From Ligula intestinalis (lineage: Eukaryota; Platyhelminthes; Cestoda; Diphyllobothriidea; Diphyllobothriidae): 64,000 nucleotides of DNA. Of the stretch, positions 1 through 12,469 are shown piece after piece (the first letter of the stretch is position 1; each line of letters opens with the position of its first letter). Made by a program: the position numbers and the translations under genes. The notes beneath the pieces are model-generated. The model saw nothing but the letters and a program-made list of their open reading frames with translations, was not told where the DNA came from and ran no database searches. The stretch covers positions 68,694,700 through 68,758,699 of the forward strand of contig JAYGXS010000003.1 in the NCBI GenBank assembly GCA_036362985.1. Reading direction: 5' to 3'.

Positions 1-2024
1 TGTGATCTGAACATGATTTTTCACCCTTGGCATATGCCGGCAAAAGTTACCAAAGCAAGACATCAATCCAGGCGCCGTATTTGGGGAGGGGGAGGGAGCA
101 AATATATGAGGCGTGCGTGCGCGTAGGGTTTTTCTCAGGTGGAGGGAGGGGGCTTGAGTGTGTGTGTTTGAACATCGATTTCGATAACGGCTTTTAACCT
201 CCCCCAGTCAGCGCATGGAATAACGCCCATATACACAATCATGGTGCAGTAGGACCGAAGGCTATTCGCCTCTATCCTTTCGTCCCACTGGAACCATTCT
301 ATCCTTTGGTTCCGGAACATTGCTATTCGGGCCGTGCTTGCCGATGATATCAAAAATTCATCCGTCTTGCAAAGTGAGTTTCATGAAAGCGTTTGCAGTC
401 AGGCCTTATTAAACTGGAGCAATAGTCAAATGAGTGGCTTTTGCAGTCCAAATTCAACAGACACGGCCTGCTGCGAGTCAGCGTAATCAAATACTTTAAC
501 CGTATGATTGACCACTTAACTAGCATGGCATTGCAAAACATGGACGCACAGAAGCACCTGGGTATATGTAACACTATCTCAGGTACACCGGCATTCCTCT
601 TCTCAGTTCAGTTCAGTTTATTGGGAGAAATAGGCATGAGCCTTGGAATACCCTATTGCTCAGGGTAGTCACATCTACGATGTCCGTTTTTTACCTCGAA
701 AATAATTTTTTCTGACCCTTCGATAAAGAATGCCTCATTACAGTTTTTTGTATGTTTGTGTGGCCGCACCTGGTGGTCTCTACCGAGGCACGGAAACCTT
801 GCACCACAGCCTTCTCTAACAAGTTCAACGGCGTCCAATTAGCCCTATAATCCTTGGAGAACTGCCGCTCTGGTTCTCTTAACAGTTTTACAGGACTTGT
901 CTGCGTGAAAGTTAGCGTGTATTTTTGAGTTTATTTAAGATTTTGTGTGTCAAAACACCTCAAAAATATAAGTTACCAAAAAACTATTGGACTTTCTTAA
1001 CTTTAACAAAACAAAATTCGATCAATCAATCACACGGCCGCAATTTTTGCCGGTAGCCATAATTGCGGATTTTTCGACTAACGAGGGTTTGTAGATTGCG
1101 TGGTTTGCTCTCCGCGTAAAATGACCGCCGAAGTCGCCCCGCCGAATGAAGAAAAGGACGAGGTTCGACAGAGGAAGTCCTTTGAGTTGATAAACGTTAT
1201 CGGTGAGCATTAGTTAACGGCCTTTTCCGTACCCATTTCCAGCTATGCACCTAGTTGGCCTGGCAACACTCCTGCTAGTATTATATCTCTTCACTATAGG
1301 CCACCTTATTTTTCCCATCTCGGCCTGTGGCTTCGTAAGTTTGCACGCTTATAACTGTGGACGACCTAGCCCACCGGCTCATCACCGACCACGTATCCCT
1401 TCGCGCCATATTGTTATCCTATTTAACGGTCTGCGTGCTTTGGAATACCGAATCAGGACAGCTTCTGTCAATTCCCACGTAATTGACATCCGTATACAAA
1501 TCGTATGGTGATTAAGAATTCACTATGCTGATCAGGAATGCCTTGTGCATTGAAGTTTTTTAAAATTGTCAAATATACAGCAAACCTTCTAAAATATGAG
1601 TTCAAGTACTGAAAACTTACATTAAATTCCGTGAATTATCCTTTCTGAGGTGGCTTTGTAATGTTTCTGTGGTCTGGCCTCACCGTAAATACAGCGGATC
1701 TTGTGAAAAATAGCATGCTCGTCACTACCAACGACATCAATTGGACACGTGTATATGTAGATAGTAACATGCGCTTAACCACAGACCATTACGTTCAATC
1801 ATTCCCCTGCATGGGTACCCCAGTTCCATTTTGAGCCTTTCAATGATAATAAAATTTGTCAAGACTAGGTACTTATGGCCTCAACGGTCCCTGACAGCCA
1901 GGGCTTGTGTCTATCTCTGCATTGTAACCATTCTATACTTTCCAGCCTTTTAAGGTTTCAAGTGACAGTATTTTTGTATTCAGCGAATTTTGTTTTATCT
2001 GTTGTATCCTGGACTCTTTTTTAG
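1..2024. other. Upstream flank of the Y-box gene, no recognised exon
   Basis: I recognise no coding sequence, RNA gene or known repeat here; the open frames are short and look like chance. The Y-box exon at 2025 starts in phase 2, so one base of its first codon must come from an upstream exon. One possible tiny start exon is the ATG at 1596 followed by a GT at 1606, which would add a Met-Ser-Ser start in the right phase, but its donor is weak and this is only a guess. The true first exon may also lie outside the window. Confidence 0.5.
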
Positions 2025-2254
2025 TTGAAAAAGTTACGGGAACTGTAAAATGGTTTAGCATTACCCGTCGCTATGGCTTTATTCAACGAGATGACAACCA
2101 AGAGGACGTCTTCGTACACAGAACCGCCATCACCGCTTCCAAGCAGCGTTTTCCATCTCTCAAAACCGGTGAACCTGTTGAATTTTCCGTCGTCCAAACG
2201 ACCGGTGGAATAAACGCAGCTTCGGTTACTGGACCTGGTGGAAAGCCCGTGAAG
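2025..2254 (+). CDS. Y-box protein, cold-shock domain exon
   Basis: This exon encodes nearly all of a cold-shock domain of the Y-box family, proteins that bind single-stranded RNA and DNA and control translation and mRNA storage. In order it shows the first strand (GTVKWF), an RNP1-like segment (RRYGFIQRDD), RNP2 (DVFVH), then HRTAI, an EPVEFSVV strand and the family-typical end VTGPGGKPV. It is bounded by a pyrimidine tract ending in TTTTTTAG at 2024 and a GTAAAC donor at 2255, and it has no ATG in a good place, so it is an internal exon. Position 2 of RNP1 is Arg-Arg where most animal Y-box proteins have Asn-Gly. It joins in phase 0 to the exon at 8984. The family call is firm; the exact paralogue is not. 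Confidence 0.93.
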
Positions 2255-4871
2255 GTAAACAGAACCTTGAATGTGCAGATCCTTACTGGTTTTTTGGACG
2301 GATATTCTCTGAATTTGACGTGACAGTAGATGTTCGATCTTCCCATTTTGTAGTGTGGTTGCTGTCGGACGTGTGGGTTGTATTGGTCCCATTTGGTGTC
2401 CCTGTTGACCCCCTTTATCCTATTAGTCTCTTAGAAAAGCAAATTGCCTTCATTGCACAGAGATAACGCAGACCGCGCCTCATAACTAAACTATTTTAGG
2501 CGTAAATTGTTCAAGTAACTTGTTAAAGTAAACGCTGGTCCTTGTAGGTTATACGATCCGTGACTATATGCCCGGTCTGCTGCGATATCAAGCACCAGGA
2601 CGCTTTAACTGGACAGTGTCATGATCATCTTAAATAGGTGACTTAGAGTCATGCCTTCCCGCGCGTCTGTTTGCGACGTGGCGTTCTATTGCGGAAGAAG
2701 TTTTGCTGCTTCAGCAACTTTATTGCTGTTGCCAAATTCTAAAACGCTCTATCCATAATCTGTTGTAGTAGCAGTGGTTTGCCAGCACATACTGAAAAGT
2801 CTCAAGGCAAAATAAGACGCGTAGTTCTTAACACCCAGACATTCAGTCCAACCTATTTCTTGCTGATACTTGACTCAACCCCGAGGTGTTGATTCACAGA
2901 ACTAAACGCAGACCAGCCTGTTCGACTTACCATGTCAAACGCATTCGCTTGACAGGCTAATAACCAATCAAGCGTTTGGTAGCTTGATTAAGATTGCGGA
3001 GTACGTCCTCCACGTATTTTCTTCTCATGGGTTCTGTGCAGGAGACGTTCGCTAAACCGGAAATTTATCCGTCATGTCGGCTGTGGTGAACTAAATCTGA
3101 TGCTAGGACACATACGGTTATCATGATGTTGCCTCAAGCCAGCGAAAGTAATCGGACGCTGCCTGTCCGCGATGGAATAACGCTGTACGGTGTTAGGCGT
3201 GTCCGTCTCTATTCCCCCTTTATGTAGCCTGCTCTATTTGGAGTCTACAGGCAAGTTCAGTTGTCGCGAGCGACGACATCCAGCCTCATGCAACAGGTTG
3301 AACTGGTGATCTGTGATTTTGCTTGTGGATCATTAGCACTACATCTGCTCTACTACCTCGCGCCTAAGTGAGAATATAATACAGGCAACATAATCAAAAA
3401 GTCATTACGACCTGAGTTTTAGTTCTGAGAAAGGCAAAGTTGACAAACGAACCGACGTTTCTTTGTACACCGTGATTGATTAAAGTGCGCCGTATTTATT
3501 ATAGTGACGTAACCACTCATTCACCGTAAGAGTGGATTCACTATTGTTAGTCTTTTTCCTGTCTTCCAAGCACCAGTGGCTTATACAAGTCAGGTCGATC
3601 GGAAAATTGGTTGGGTATTTGAACTGCCTCCGAAGCTTTTGTGGATTATTAATGACTGGGAGTCGCGAACCCACTCCATTTTCTGTCTGAAGTTAGGTAA
3701 GGCTATATTTTGTTACTCATACTGTCCGGCTACGACAGAGGACAATGTCAAACTTGCACCTAGATGCCGTCTGACTGTGTAAGCGATATGACTTTGTTAG
3801 CACCAAGTTATGATGACCGCAGAACCCTATGTCACGTTAATGGGGTTGATAAACCTATCGGTTTATCTATAAATGATCGAGAATGCCCGGTGTGTTCGAG
3901 TTGCTTTTGATAGAGGCAAGCTGAATGCTGCATTGGTTTTGTTGTCGAGTTAACTATACATCACTCAGTTTTAAACTTGACACTTCTAGTTCATCTTTAA
4001 TCTAGCCGGCCTCAATATTGTTGCGGATCGTACCTCTGCGCATGACAGCTTTCCTAGATATGTTGATCCAGTAACAGCGAATATTAGCAAGATTCATTGA
4101 TGGCCCTAGGACGTAGCGCTATTGAACCATTGTCAGTTCTTTCACTGTTAACAAGTTATTTTCTACAGAGCCAAAATGCTGTAGGAAAAAATCTGCAGTA
4201 CAGGTGTAGGCGGATTGCCTGTCCTGTGTTTTTGTGACCAAATTTGAGCTAGCTGGCCTCGAAAATGTTATAGGTCGTACTTCCACGCATGCAAAGGGCT
4301 GCAAATGATGTACAGAGTTGGAAAAAATTTTCTGGCTGCAGTGACCAAATATTGGATGCCCAATAATCCTCTCTGGGTCTTGGTTATCTTAATCAAACCA
4401 GGTTGTGGGTTGACCTGTCCGATGGCCGCCCGTGGACAACAACTTCGGATCAACCAACCTACATTATACTTATAGGCAGACGACAAAGGATGTGCTCAAT
4501 GGGCTCTACGCAGTTGGTGGTAGAAATTTTTTGAAATGGAATGTTCGACAACAAAAGGTTTCCGAATTTTAAAACTGAAAACAGAGTAAACTGGACAACG
4601 TCAACAACAGCGAGCGGATGTAGAAAACTCAAAAAAGCTGCAACATGTGTTATCTCCAGCTGAGTGTCAGCCGTTTTATGTTGTTACTCCCTGCGCGAAA
4701 TGTGTGTGTGCGTGGGCTTTGTCCGACTGCAGCTAATTAGCGAAGAGTGCAGTGTCGATTGACGTCAAATAGTCGCCACGACAAGAACAAACCATGCGCG
4801 GCGAAATCAGTCGATTGACAGTATTCAAGGGACTAAAGGCGGCATATTTGAGCAACCGCATCGACTACTAA
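2255..4871. other. Intron of the Y-box gene, 5' part
   Basis: Intronic sequence between the cold-shock exon and a LINE fragment. I see no coding exon, RNA gene or clear repeat in it. Confidence 0.6.
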
Positions 4872-5916
4872 AAATCCCATCCTCCAATTAAGGTTGAGGG
4901 CGATGACATTTCCTTATGCCAGTATCCTAAACTCCTGGGCCTCACTCTCGACCCGACGCTGGCTCTACACCGCCATGCTGACATCCAAGCCAGCAAAACC
5001 AAAGCCAAGCTCAACATCCTAAAAGCCTTGGCAGGTTCTTCATGGGGCCAGGACACTGAGACGTTAGTCACGACATACCGGGCAACAGGCAAGGCAACGA
5101 CTGAGCATGCATCAGCCATCTTCGCCCCACTGTTAAGCGATACCAGCTTGGCGAAAGTCCAACGCGTTGAGAACGCTGCTCTCCGCATCGCCACGGGCTG
5201 TGTTAACATGACCAATGTAGATCACCTGTATCAGGAAACTCAAGTCCTGCCTCTGAAGGTTCACTCCATCATGCAGGCAAAAATCTACATTGCGCAGTCT
5301 CATAACCCAGAACATCCGGGCAATCGCCTTTTAACGCGCCCCCCACCTGCTAGACGCATGAAGCAGTCTACTATAGACGCGTACGGCCCACACGCTTCGG
5401 AGTACCCCACTAATCTACCGATAACGGACCTCGTTAAGCGTATCCACACCGAAACTATCGAGCTAGCCATCAGCAGCTATAAACCCAACAGAGTCCTCAA
5501 CGCTCCTCCGCCGGTCTCCGACGTTAAGGCCAGAGAACGTAGGGCCAACCTGTCCAGAAACGCTAGAACCAGGCTATCCCAGCTGCGTTCCGACTTCTCC
5601 ACGCTGCTGAATTCATTCAAAAGCCGTCTCACCTCATGCTTTGACAACGTCACAGACAACTGTCCTGACTGCCTCTTGCCTTTCCACACAACATGCCACC
5701 TCTTCGACTGCCCAGCCAACCCTACGGACCTCACGCCTGAGGACCTATGGCTTCGCCCAGACAAAGTCGCCGAATTCCTTCATCTTTCGTAAAGATTTTA
5801 TACCGTTCTCTTTATTCTTTATTCCTTCATCTCTATCCCTTCATCTTCCTTAAAAATTTTATAACATGTATTGCTGGCAAACTAGGTTAAGGGAGTAAAC
5901 TAGTACAACAACAACT
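4872..5916 (+). mobile_element. 3' end of a non-LTR retrotransposon (LINE) inside a Y-box intron
   Basis: The frame from 4872 to 5792 reads as the C-terminal third of a LINE reverse transcriptase of the jockey/CR1 type. It begins near the KLLGLTLDP block, then KLNILKALAGSSWGQD, LAKVQRVENAALRIATGC, and ends with a cysteine/histidine knuckle (CPDC, then HTTCHLFDCP) and LTPEDLWLRPD before the stop at 5790-5792. The catalytic domain and endonuclease are missing, which is the usual result of 5' truncation at insertion. A short (ACA)n run at about 5905-5916 may be the 3' tail. It lies in the sense orientation of the host gene, in its intron. This fragment has no intact enzyme and is a remnant. Confidence 0.85.
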
Positions 5917-8900
5917 GCGGACGCAGACTGCCGCAGCATAATCTTTGCAGTGCTTGGTAAAAGCTTCCTGGACAGAAATCTGTTTGGCTCTCCGTCTAAT
6001 CTTGCCACTGCTACGATGCTGGATGAATGCTAGCATTCTTGCAGGCGCCTCATGGACTGATGACTTGGTAAAAATGAGCTATTACCTTCGGCTCATCATA
6101 AAACGAGACCAAATTTCGGTGTTCAGGGTATCGGCTGTTTTGTCTTGTTATGATTGTTTCGACCTCAGGCCTCTTGTGTGTGACAATTTTCGTACGAACG
6201 AGAGAAGACATTCAAGTGTGTGCTGACGAAAAACATTTTCGGGCCCATGGGTATCAGGCATTGATATGCTATTACAAACCCGGTTACGAAACTTTGAGCT
6301 GATTAGAATGCAGTCAGTCTGGTTGACCGCGCAGTCATCATTTAAATACACGGTCAGTATCTATTTTCAGCGTTGTTGGAAGTACTTGTTTGTAGCGATT
6401 GACCGGTTATGGTCGACAGAGTTCAATCTTCTGTCACCTACGTCACGCTGATGACCGTTTGCAAAGTAGTCCGGCCATTCTAACCCGGACAGTGCGAATT
6501 CCTGCAGCTGCGATTAGGTTTTTTTTGTAATGGCTGGCAGCTGATGTTGATGCACAAAGGTAGACCTTATTCTAAGTGTCCTGACACTTGATTAAAAAAG
6601 TCCGGAATTATTAACGTTCACTAATATATTTAGAGGCACACCTTTACTGTCTGGGCCATGAAACCCAGAAAGGTTCAGTAAACGACGACTGAAATCCGTT
6701 ATTAGTGACTCAAGAAGATTATAATAACACCAGAGCCGGACAACTGACTGTCGAGGTGTTCTACTTCAAAGTGAAGGCTTTCGATAGTTTGACCCAACCT
6801 CCCGGCACTCGTTTCCAATTTATCAATTAAACCTATGAAACTTTCTGACTCCGTCGTCCGACGTTTGAAGCAGGTGTCGTCCTTATTTCATAGCCTGTGT
6901 GTTCACATTTCCTCATGCATTTTTGACTTTGTTTCACATCTAAAATAGTGTTTGTTTTATAATCCTCCCTTTTATCATTTCACGTTCCTTTTGTCCATCT
7001 TCAGCACTTACTAATATACTTCTTCGCAGTCTTTGTTCGAATCAGTCCCCTCATGTTTTTGTCCTTGTTTATGTCAAACCCATAAATGAATCCTTGTTTG
7101 ACCGTTTGCCATTCATCTCAAGTTCGTCTTGCATTTTTCTTAACGGACCAGACCCTGATTCCCAACTGCCACCAAAGTTCACCAGCGTTTCTGAACCCCT
7201 CTACCAACTGCTCGTGCTGGCTTAGGAAGGCGGATTTCATCATCGGAATGCCAGTCGCCTGCTGTCAAATATTGTCTGTAGCGCTGTCACGAATTTTTGC
7301 CTGCACGCATGGTTAAATGCTCAACCTCATAAAGACGCGCTGCCAAGGTGTGTCGATGTATACATTTGTTGGGCCTCTTGTTCGCTCTGGACTGTACGTA
7401 ATTCGCGTCGTCAATCCCTCTGTCGTCTCTTTGCGGATGACTACACCTGCGCTTTATCAATTCACACTAACGCCTATTCGTGGGCTACGGTCTTTTACCT
7501 ACGGTGTTTGCTTAATTTTTTTATCTCACAAACTAATGCACTAACTTAAAGTACGTCTTTCGCGTACGCTTCGATTTCTTGACTAGTGCTTGTTTTGGTC
7601 TCACTTTCGTTGAAGCAGGATTTGCTTGCACAAATTCAACTGGCTTTGTTGCTTGTAAGCTTGTAACACAAACTGCGCTCGAACTGGTCATTCATGTTTG
7701 TTTTCTCCCTAGTTTGAACCCTTGTGCATACGTTTCAACAATCCTTAATAGGTTTCAGGTCATCCTCTCGTTCTTCCTTTGTTGATACGTGTCAGAGTTC
7801 CTAGATAGCGAATTAAAGGTTCTTAACAAAGAAATATTCATATTTGTCCATTGCTCCATCATCCCTAAGGGTGTCTAGTTTCATTCTTGTTCATCGGTTC
7901 CAGCCTAGCGCATACGTTTCCTATGCTATTTAAGCCGGGGCCGCCGACAGCTGTTTAGAGTTCACGTCATATTTTTACCTTATGTTTTTAATTATTTTGC
8001 ACAATCTCACCTAACATTGCATTATTACCTTAAGCTACCCAGAATCACCAGATCTGATTTATTTTTGGACTGAGCAAACTTCAGATATTTATCGACGTCT
8101 TAACGGAATGCTAATGCTCTTTTACGAGCTTCGGGCGGTTTCTTGCCTCGGGGCTTTTAAAGCCGTCAGTCTTGTTTCCTGTGGCAGATTTCATGGCTCC
8201 TAGTGGCTCAGCTTCAAGTCTAACTCTTATTTATCTTCAAGGTATACGGTCGTGGGCTTGTGCTACTTTTATTCGAAAAGGGTCCATTTTTTGTAGAAAA
8301 AAGTGTATAAATTATTGTTTTTCCGATAGTCTCGGTACCTTTCTAATGTGTCCGTAACAGAGTATTCTTGTAATTTTTATCTTCTGCCATGTCGTTTTAT
8401 CAATGCAAAGAGGTCGCTTAAATCCGCGATAACGCACAAATAGGTTTACCCCCAAAACGTTTTTACTTTTTCGTGCACAAACAGCTTGCGCACTGCGCTA
8501 CTTATAAGCAGTCTGAATACAGAGGCATACAACTGACATGTGCAAATAACTAGGCCATGTGTTAAACTCGAACTTGCCGTGGTAGTCCCTGTGTCTTAGA
8601 TTCACGCCTCCCTTTCGGTATGTGATCGCATTTGTAAGTGACAGCTTTTAATCGATTAGACCGCATTCCAAGAAGTAATTAATAGACAGTAGCTTATTTT
8701 TTGTCACTAAACTGACTCTTTGTGCTCGTTTAGATTGCAGTATTCTTGAATAACTCCTCATATTTAGCACCATCGTACTCTCCCCAAGAAACGAAAAAGT
8801 ACGCAGTGATCAATTATCTGACGTTTATTGAGCTGTCCACTCCATCGTTACTTGCATATTTTGTTTGCCCTTGTCCGACCCTGTCTACGCTACGTCGTAA

Positions 8901-8983
8901 ACCGCGGTTTTGACTCCCTTCAAGTCGCCTATTTGTTTCAAGTGAGTATTCCTGTGTAATGAGATCGCCCCTTCTATTTCCAG
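5917..8983. other. Intron of the Y-box gene, 3' part
   Basis: Intronic sequence, T-rich on the + strand in many stretches. The reading frames are short and do not resemble known proteins. The region ends with a pyrimidine-rich CTTCTATTTCCAG acceptor at 8983. Confidence 0.6.
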
Positions 8984-9175
8984 GGTACGCGGCGTTACTT
9001 CCGTCGTACTAATAAACCGGGCACAGCACAAGATTCCACCACTGGTCCTTCAGAGCACGATGGTGAACAACCTGTCCAAACGAATGGAACGCACCCCGGC
9101 GGGGATGTTGAAGGCCCGCGTCGTGGCGGTTTTCGAGGCCGCAGACGTGGCAGCGGACGACGACCTCCCAGAACA
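8984..9175 (+). CDS. Y-box protein, first Arg/Gly-rich exon
   Basis: This exon has 64 whole codons, phase 0 at both ends, between the acceptor TTTCCAG and a donor GTATGT. It continues the Y-box protein directly after the cold-shock domain. The product begins GTRRYFRR, a basic stretch like the one that follows the cold-shock domain in other Y-box proteins, passes through a Ser/Thr/Gln/Gly-rich segment, and ends in an RGG-like block (PRRGGFRGRRRG). Such tails bind RNA non-specifically and mediate protein contacts. The 6.7 kb intron before it and the 87-bp intron after it have consensus borders. Confidence 0.88.
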
Positions 9176-9262
9176 GTATGTTTGACTGCAATGTCTCATA
9201 AATTATGGTCTTATCACTGTCCCTCATCCTCTTTTGAACCCAACTCTCTGATTATTTCCAAG

Positions 9263-9614
9263 AGCCATGATGGAATGGGTGACTATACCAACGGGGGTGA
9301 TGCCCAGAACGGTGGCGGTGTATCGCCAACTGGTGGTGCTCCCCGACCCCGTCCAAGACCACGCCGAGGTCGCGGCCGAATAGGTATGGGGGGTTATGAA
9401 CACTCAGCACCACGTCAGCAACACAGCGAAGGAGAGGGAAACGGACCAGTCAATCAAGATCAACATCCGCCTCGTAGAGGTCGGAGACCGTTCCGACGTG
9501 GCCGCCCCATGAATGGAAATCGGTCTTCAATGCCTACGAGCGGTGACGATGCGGCTGGTGCCAATTCTTCGGGCGAGCACGAACAGCAAGCCCATGAGGG
9601 GAAACGAACCGACG
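9263..9614 (+). CDS. Y-box protein, second Arg/Gly/Pro-rich exon
   Basis: This exon starts after TTTCCAAG and ends in phase 1 before a GTGAGC donor at 9615. It encodes about 117 residues of low-complexity tail: a Gly/Asn-rich start, a PRPRPRPRRGRGR basic block, a Gln/Gly/Asn stretch, a second basic block (PPRRGRRPFRRGRP), and an acidic/Ser/Gln end. Alternating basic and acidic islands are typical of animal Y-box proteins and support the gene call. If the donor is not used, the frame runs on into the intron to a stop at 9638-9640. The phase-1 end fits both downstream exons at 10341 and 11028, each of which starts with two bases completing a Glu codon. Confidence 0.86.
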
Positions 9615-9695
9615 GTGAGCCATCCTTTTACTGCATCTAAGTCCCAACAGTTTGTTTAGCCTCATTGAATAGTTATTCGCAAAAGTTCTAAATCG

Positions 9696-10460
9696 ATCAT
9701 GTTAATTGTTTTCAGTCTGTGTAAATACAGGTACGGTCAGTCAGTTCTTTTGGCTCAGACCTGGACTGCCGATAATGCATTCATCCGGGTCACAATTGCG
9801 TGCATAGACAGTGAGTATCGTGAGGTTTAAGTAATAGTGGAGGAGTATATTGCTGCATGGTCTTTAAGGTCGAAACATTCATCGTGCTCCTGTGGCAAGA
9901 CAGGGTACAGGTAATGGAAGCTAAACGTGAATTCATTGGCTGGTTGGGATTCAGGTCTCCGTTTGTGTCTTATTTCGTTAATCTACGTTGACGGTCTTCA
10001 CTAGGATTTCACGTTATTAAGAGGTTTTTTAAGCCTAATTAATGGTAGGGAAGACTGCAATCTGAAAATTCCTGCAGGAGATGGAGTTATGCATTAGCTG
10101 ACAGACCTTTCAGCAGTGGCTCTTGGCTCATTCCAGTAACTTGAAGGCGCGTCAGATTTATAGAGCGACTGGCCGCATAATACCGTCCCCATAATAGGTC
10201 TCAATGACTTTATATGCCCTCTGTTTTTTACTAGCGCCAGAGATTTTATAAGTGCAATCGATGTTTAAACGTCCCCAACACCATGAGTGACACAGCTTCC
10301 CCGTATTACGAGCCTCATCTCTCGGTACTCCATTTTTTAGAGCTTCCCATTGGAGAGCAACTGGCAAATATGAAGACTGAAGACGGTGACGTAAAGGAAA
10401 AGTCTAAAGATTCAGTTGCCGAGACTCACGAAGAGGCGCCTGCGGAACAGGCGAAGACAG
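9696..10460 (+). repeat. Tandem duplication, copy 1 (intron plus acidic exon)
   Basis: This segment is repeated at 10461-11153. The copies share intron sequence (for example the run around CTGCCGATAATGCAT) and the exon 10341-10460. Copy 1 carries about 80 extra bases near 10090-10170 that are missing from copy 2. Edges are set by eye. Confidence 0.85.
10341..10460 (+). CDS. Y-box protein, duplicated acidic exon (possible cassette exon)
   Basis: This 120-base exon starts after ATTTTTTAG and encodes a 40-residue acidic segment beginning ELPIGEQLANMKTEDGD and ending AEQAKT. It is a close copy of the first half of the terminal exon at 11028, with which it shares the acceptor. It begins and ends in phase 1, so it could be included between the exon ending 9614 and the terminal exon without breaking the frame. 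Its donor (ACAG then GTTCAT) is weak and sits exactly at the duplication junction. If it is not spliced there, the frame continues to a stop at 10508-10510, giving a different short C-terminus. Whether it is used cannot be told from sequence alone. Confidence 0.65.
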
Positions 10461-11153
10461 GTTCATCTAAATTGTTTTCAATCTGTCTAAATACGGGTGC
10501 AGTCGGCTAGTTCTTGTGGTTCCGACTAGGGCTGCCGATAATGCATCCATCCAAGTCACAATCGCGTGCATAGACAATGAGTATCGCGAGACTAAAGTAA
10601 TAGTGGAGGATTAGAGTGCTGCATAGTCCTTAATGTCCATATATTCGTCGTGCTCCGATGGCAAGACAGGGTTCAGGCAATGGAAGCTAAACGTGTATTC
10701 ATTGGTTGGTTGGAAATCAGGTTTCTTTTTGCGTCTTATTTCATTAATCTACGTTGACGGCCTTTTTTAACTAAGATCTTACATTGTTAAGAGGGTTTAT
10801 GAAGCTCAGTGGTAAGGATGGCTCTGCTATCTGACAATTCCTGCAGAATATGGACTGAATAGCCGCATGATACTGACCCCACAATAGGCCTCAATGACCT
10901 CATATGTCCTCCATTTTCTATTAGTACCAGATAATTTATAAGCGCAATCGATGTTTAAACGCCCCAAACGCCGAGTGATATAGCTCCCCCGTATTACGAG
11001 CTTTATCTCTCTGTACTCCATTTTTAGAGCTTCCCATTGGAGAGCAACTGGCAAAGATGAAGATTGAAGACGGTGACGCGAAGGATTCGGAAAAGCCCAA
11101 GGAACCAGTTGCCGAGCCCCACGAGGAGGCGCCTGCGGAACAGGCGAAGACAG
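10461..11153 (+). repeat. Tandem duplication, copy 2 (intron plus acidic exon)
   Basis: Second copy of the segment at 9696-10460, starting right at the end of the duplicated exon and ending inside the terminal exon at its GCGAAGACAG. It is about 693 bases against 765 for copy 1, and the two differ by many substitutions, so the duplication is not recent. Confidence 0.85.
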
Positions 11154-11275
11154 GTCCAGAAAAGGAGGTGGCTGTCGAAGAAAAGAAAGAAGTGGAGTCC
11201 AGTGAACCGAAACCGGCAGAGACTATGGAGGCGGAGGAGAAAGAGAAAGAAGCAGAAGATCAGCCTGACAACTGA
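11028..11275 (+). CDS. Y-box protein, terminal acidic exon with stop
   Basis: This last coding exon starts after the acceptor ATTTTTAG in phase 2 and ends with TGA at 11273-11275. It encodes about 81 residues, strongly charged and rich in Glu, Lys and Pro: ELPIGEQLAKMKIEDGD, then AEQAKTGPEKEVAVEEKKE, and an end EKEAEDQPDN. There is no folded domain to name; the composition suggests a disordered acidic tail that may balance the basic islands of the previous exons. It can be joined either to the exon ending 9614 or to the duplicated exon ending 10460, both in phase 1. Confidence 0.8.
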
Positions 11276-12464
11276 GGACCTGCAGTATGGTGATCTTCAT
11301 GTTTCCTGAATAGTTACATGCATGCTTAGCTTGTGGGAACCGTCCAACCGCTGTTCAGTTAACCGTTTGTTTGCAGAATGATTGAGTATGTCTCACTCGC
11401 CAATATATCGTTTACGGTTGCCCCATATTTGCCCATCTTACTATAAAGGGGCCTGCTGTCTGTCATATTTCCCACCAACCTTCCGCCCTGTAAGATTCTT
11501 GTTCTCATTTCCTGCATTTCCAACCCATATTTGGCTTTTATATGTGTATGGTTTTTCATTTACAGGCTGGTTGCCGACCTCCACAATCAGCAGATCCCTC
11601 TGTTTCCAATTTTGCACGACCACAAATTGCATGTAAAGCAACTGTCTTCTCCCTTCTAGACATTGGTTGGTACTGTGGGTCCTGGAAACTTCGCACTACC
11701 ACATGTATGCTGTGATGTACTCGTCTTATGCTTACTGGCTGTTTTAGTGGTTTCATTTGGGAGTCGGGAGTTTGTAGTCGGGTTTTTAGCTTTTGGCGGC
11801 TAATCGCCGCTGAGTCGTTACTGTACTCCGAGGTTTATAATCAACACCCTTACCTCTTAATGTATACAGTTATTCACACCGAGGAGGCAAATAGGCTACT
11901 AGACTACTCGGGATGTTTCCCCTCCGCCAAGGGGTGCTTGTTGACTTGATTGCGCTCAAGCCACAATGGGTTCTTCCGATTCGCTGACCAAATCACCCCT
12001 GCATCCTCCCGCATGGTTTTGTGTGACCGCTTCTAGGGAAAAATGTCTCATCGATAACCTGCCTGCGATAAAATCCAAACTCTTAGATATTCGCTCCGGC
12101 TCTCAGCAGGGTGCGCCCTGCTTTATCAATCGAGTTTCGGGCAGGTCTGCACGGTTCTCCCAAAGGGAAGTTAGGCAAAGACGCTAGTCCAATCGTCTTA
12201 CTCGTGTTGAAGGTATTCTCCTGTGAACATGAACGTCATTCGTTAATAAAAACTACCGAAGCAAGCGGTTTCCATATTTCGCTACTTATCTTCTGTTATT
12301 TGCATGAGTAAGGACGGCATTCCCAGTCGAGCCAATGATAATAAGGATATCGCCGCGAGGACTTGCGGGTGCCACTACAGGTACTGGTCAAAAGTCGGAG
12401 TAAGACGGAATAATGCATGTCGTATATTGGTAAAGAAGATAAATGGTCGAGCACTGGAACGAGA
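11276..12464. other. 3' flank of the Y-box gene, likely 3' UTR and beyond
   Basis: No coding sequence is recognised. An AATAAA occurs at 12245-12250, about 970 bases past the stop, and could be a poly(A) signal, but nothing else marks the transcript end. Confidence 0.4.
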
Positions 12465-12469
12465 TGTAT

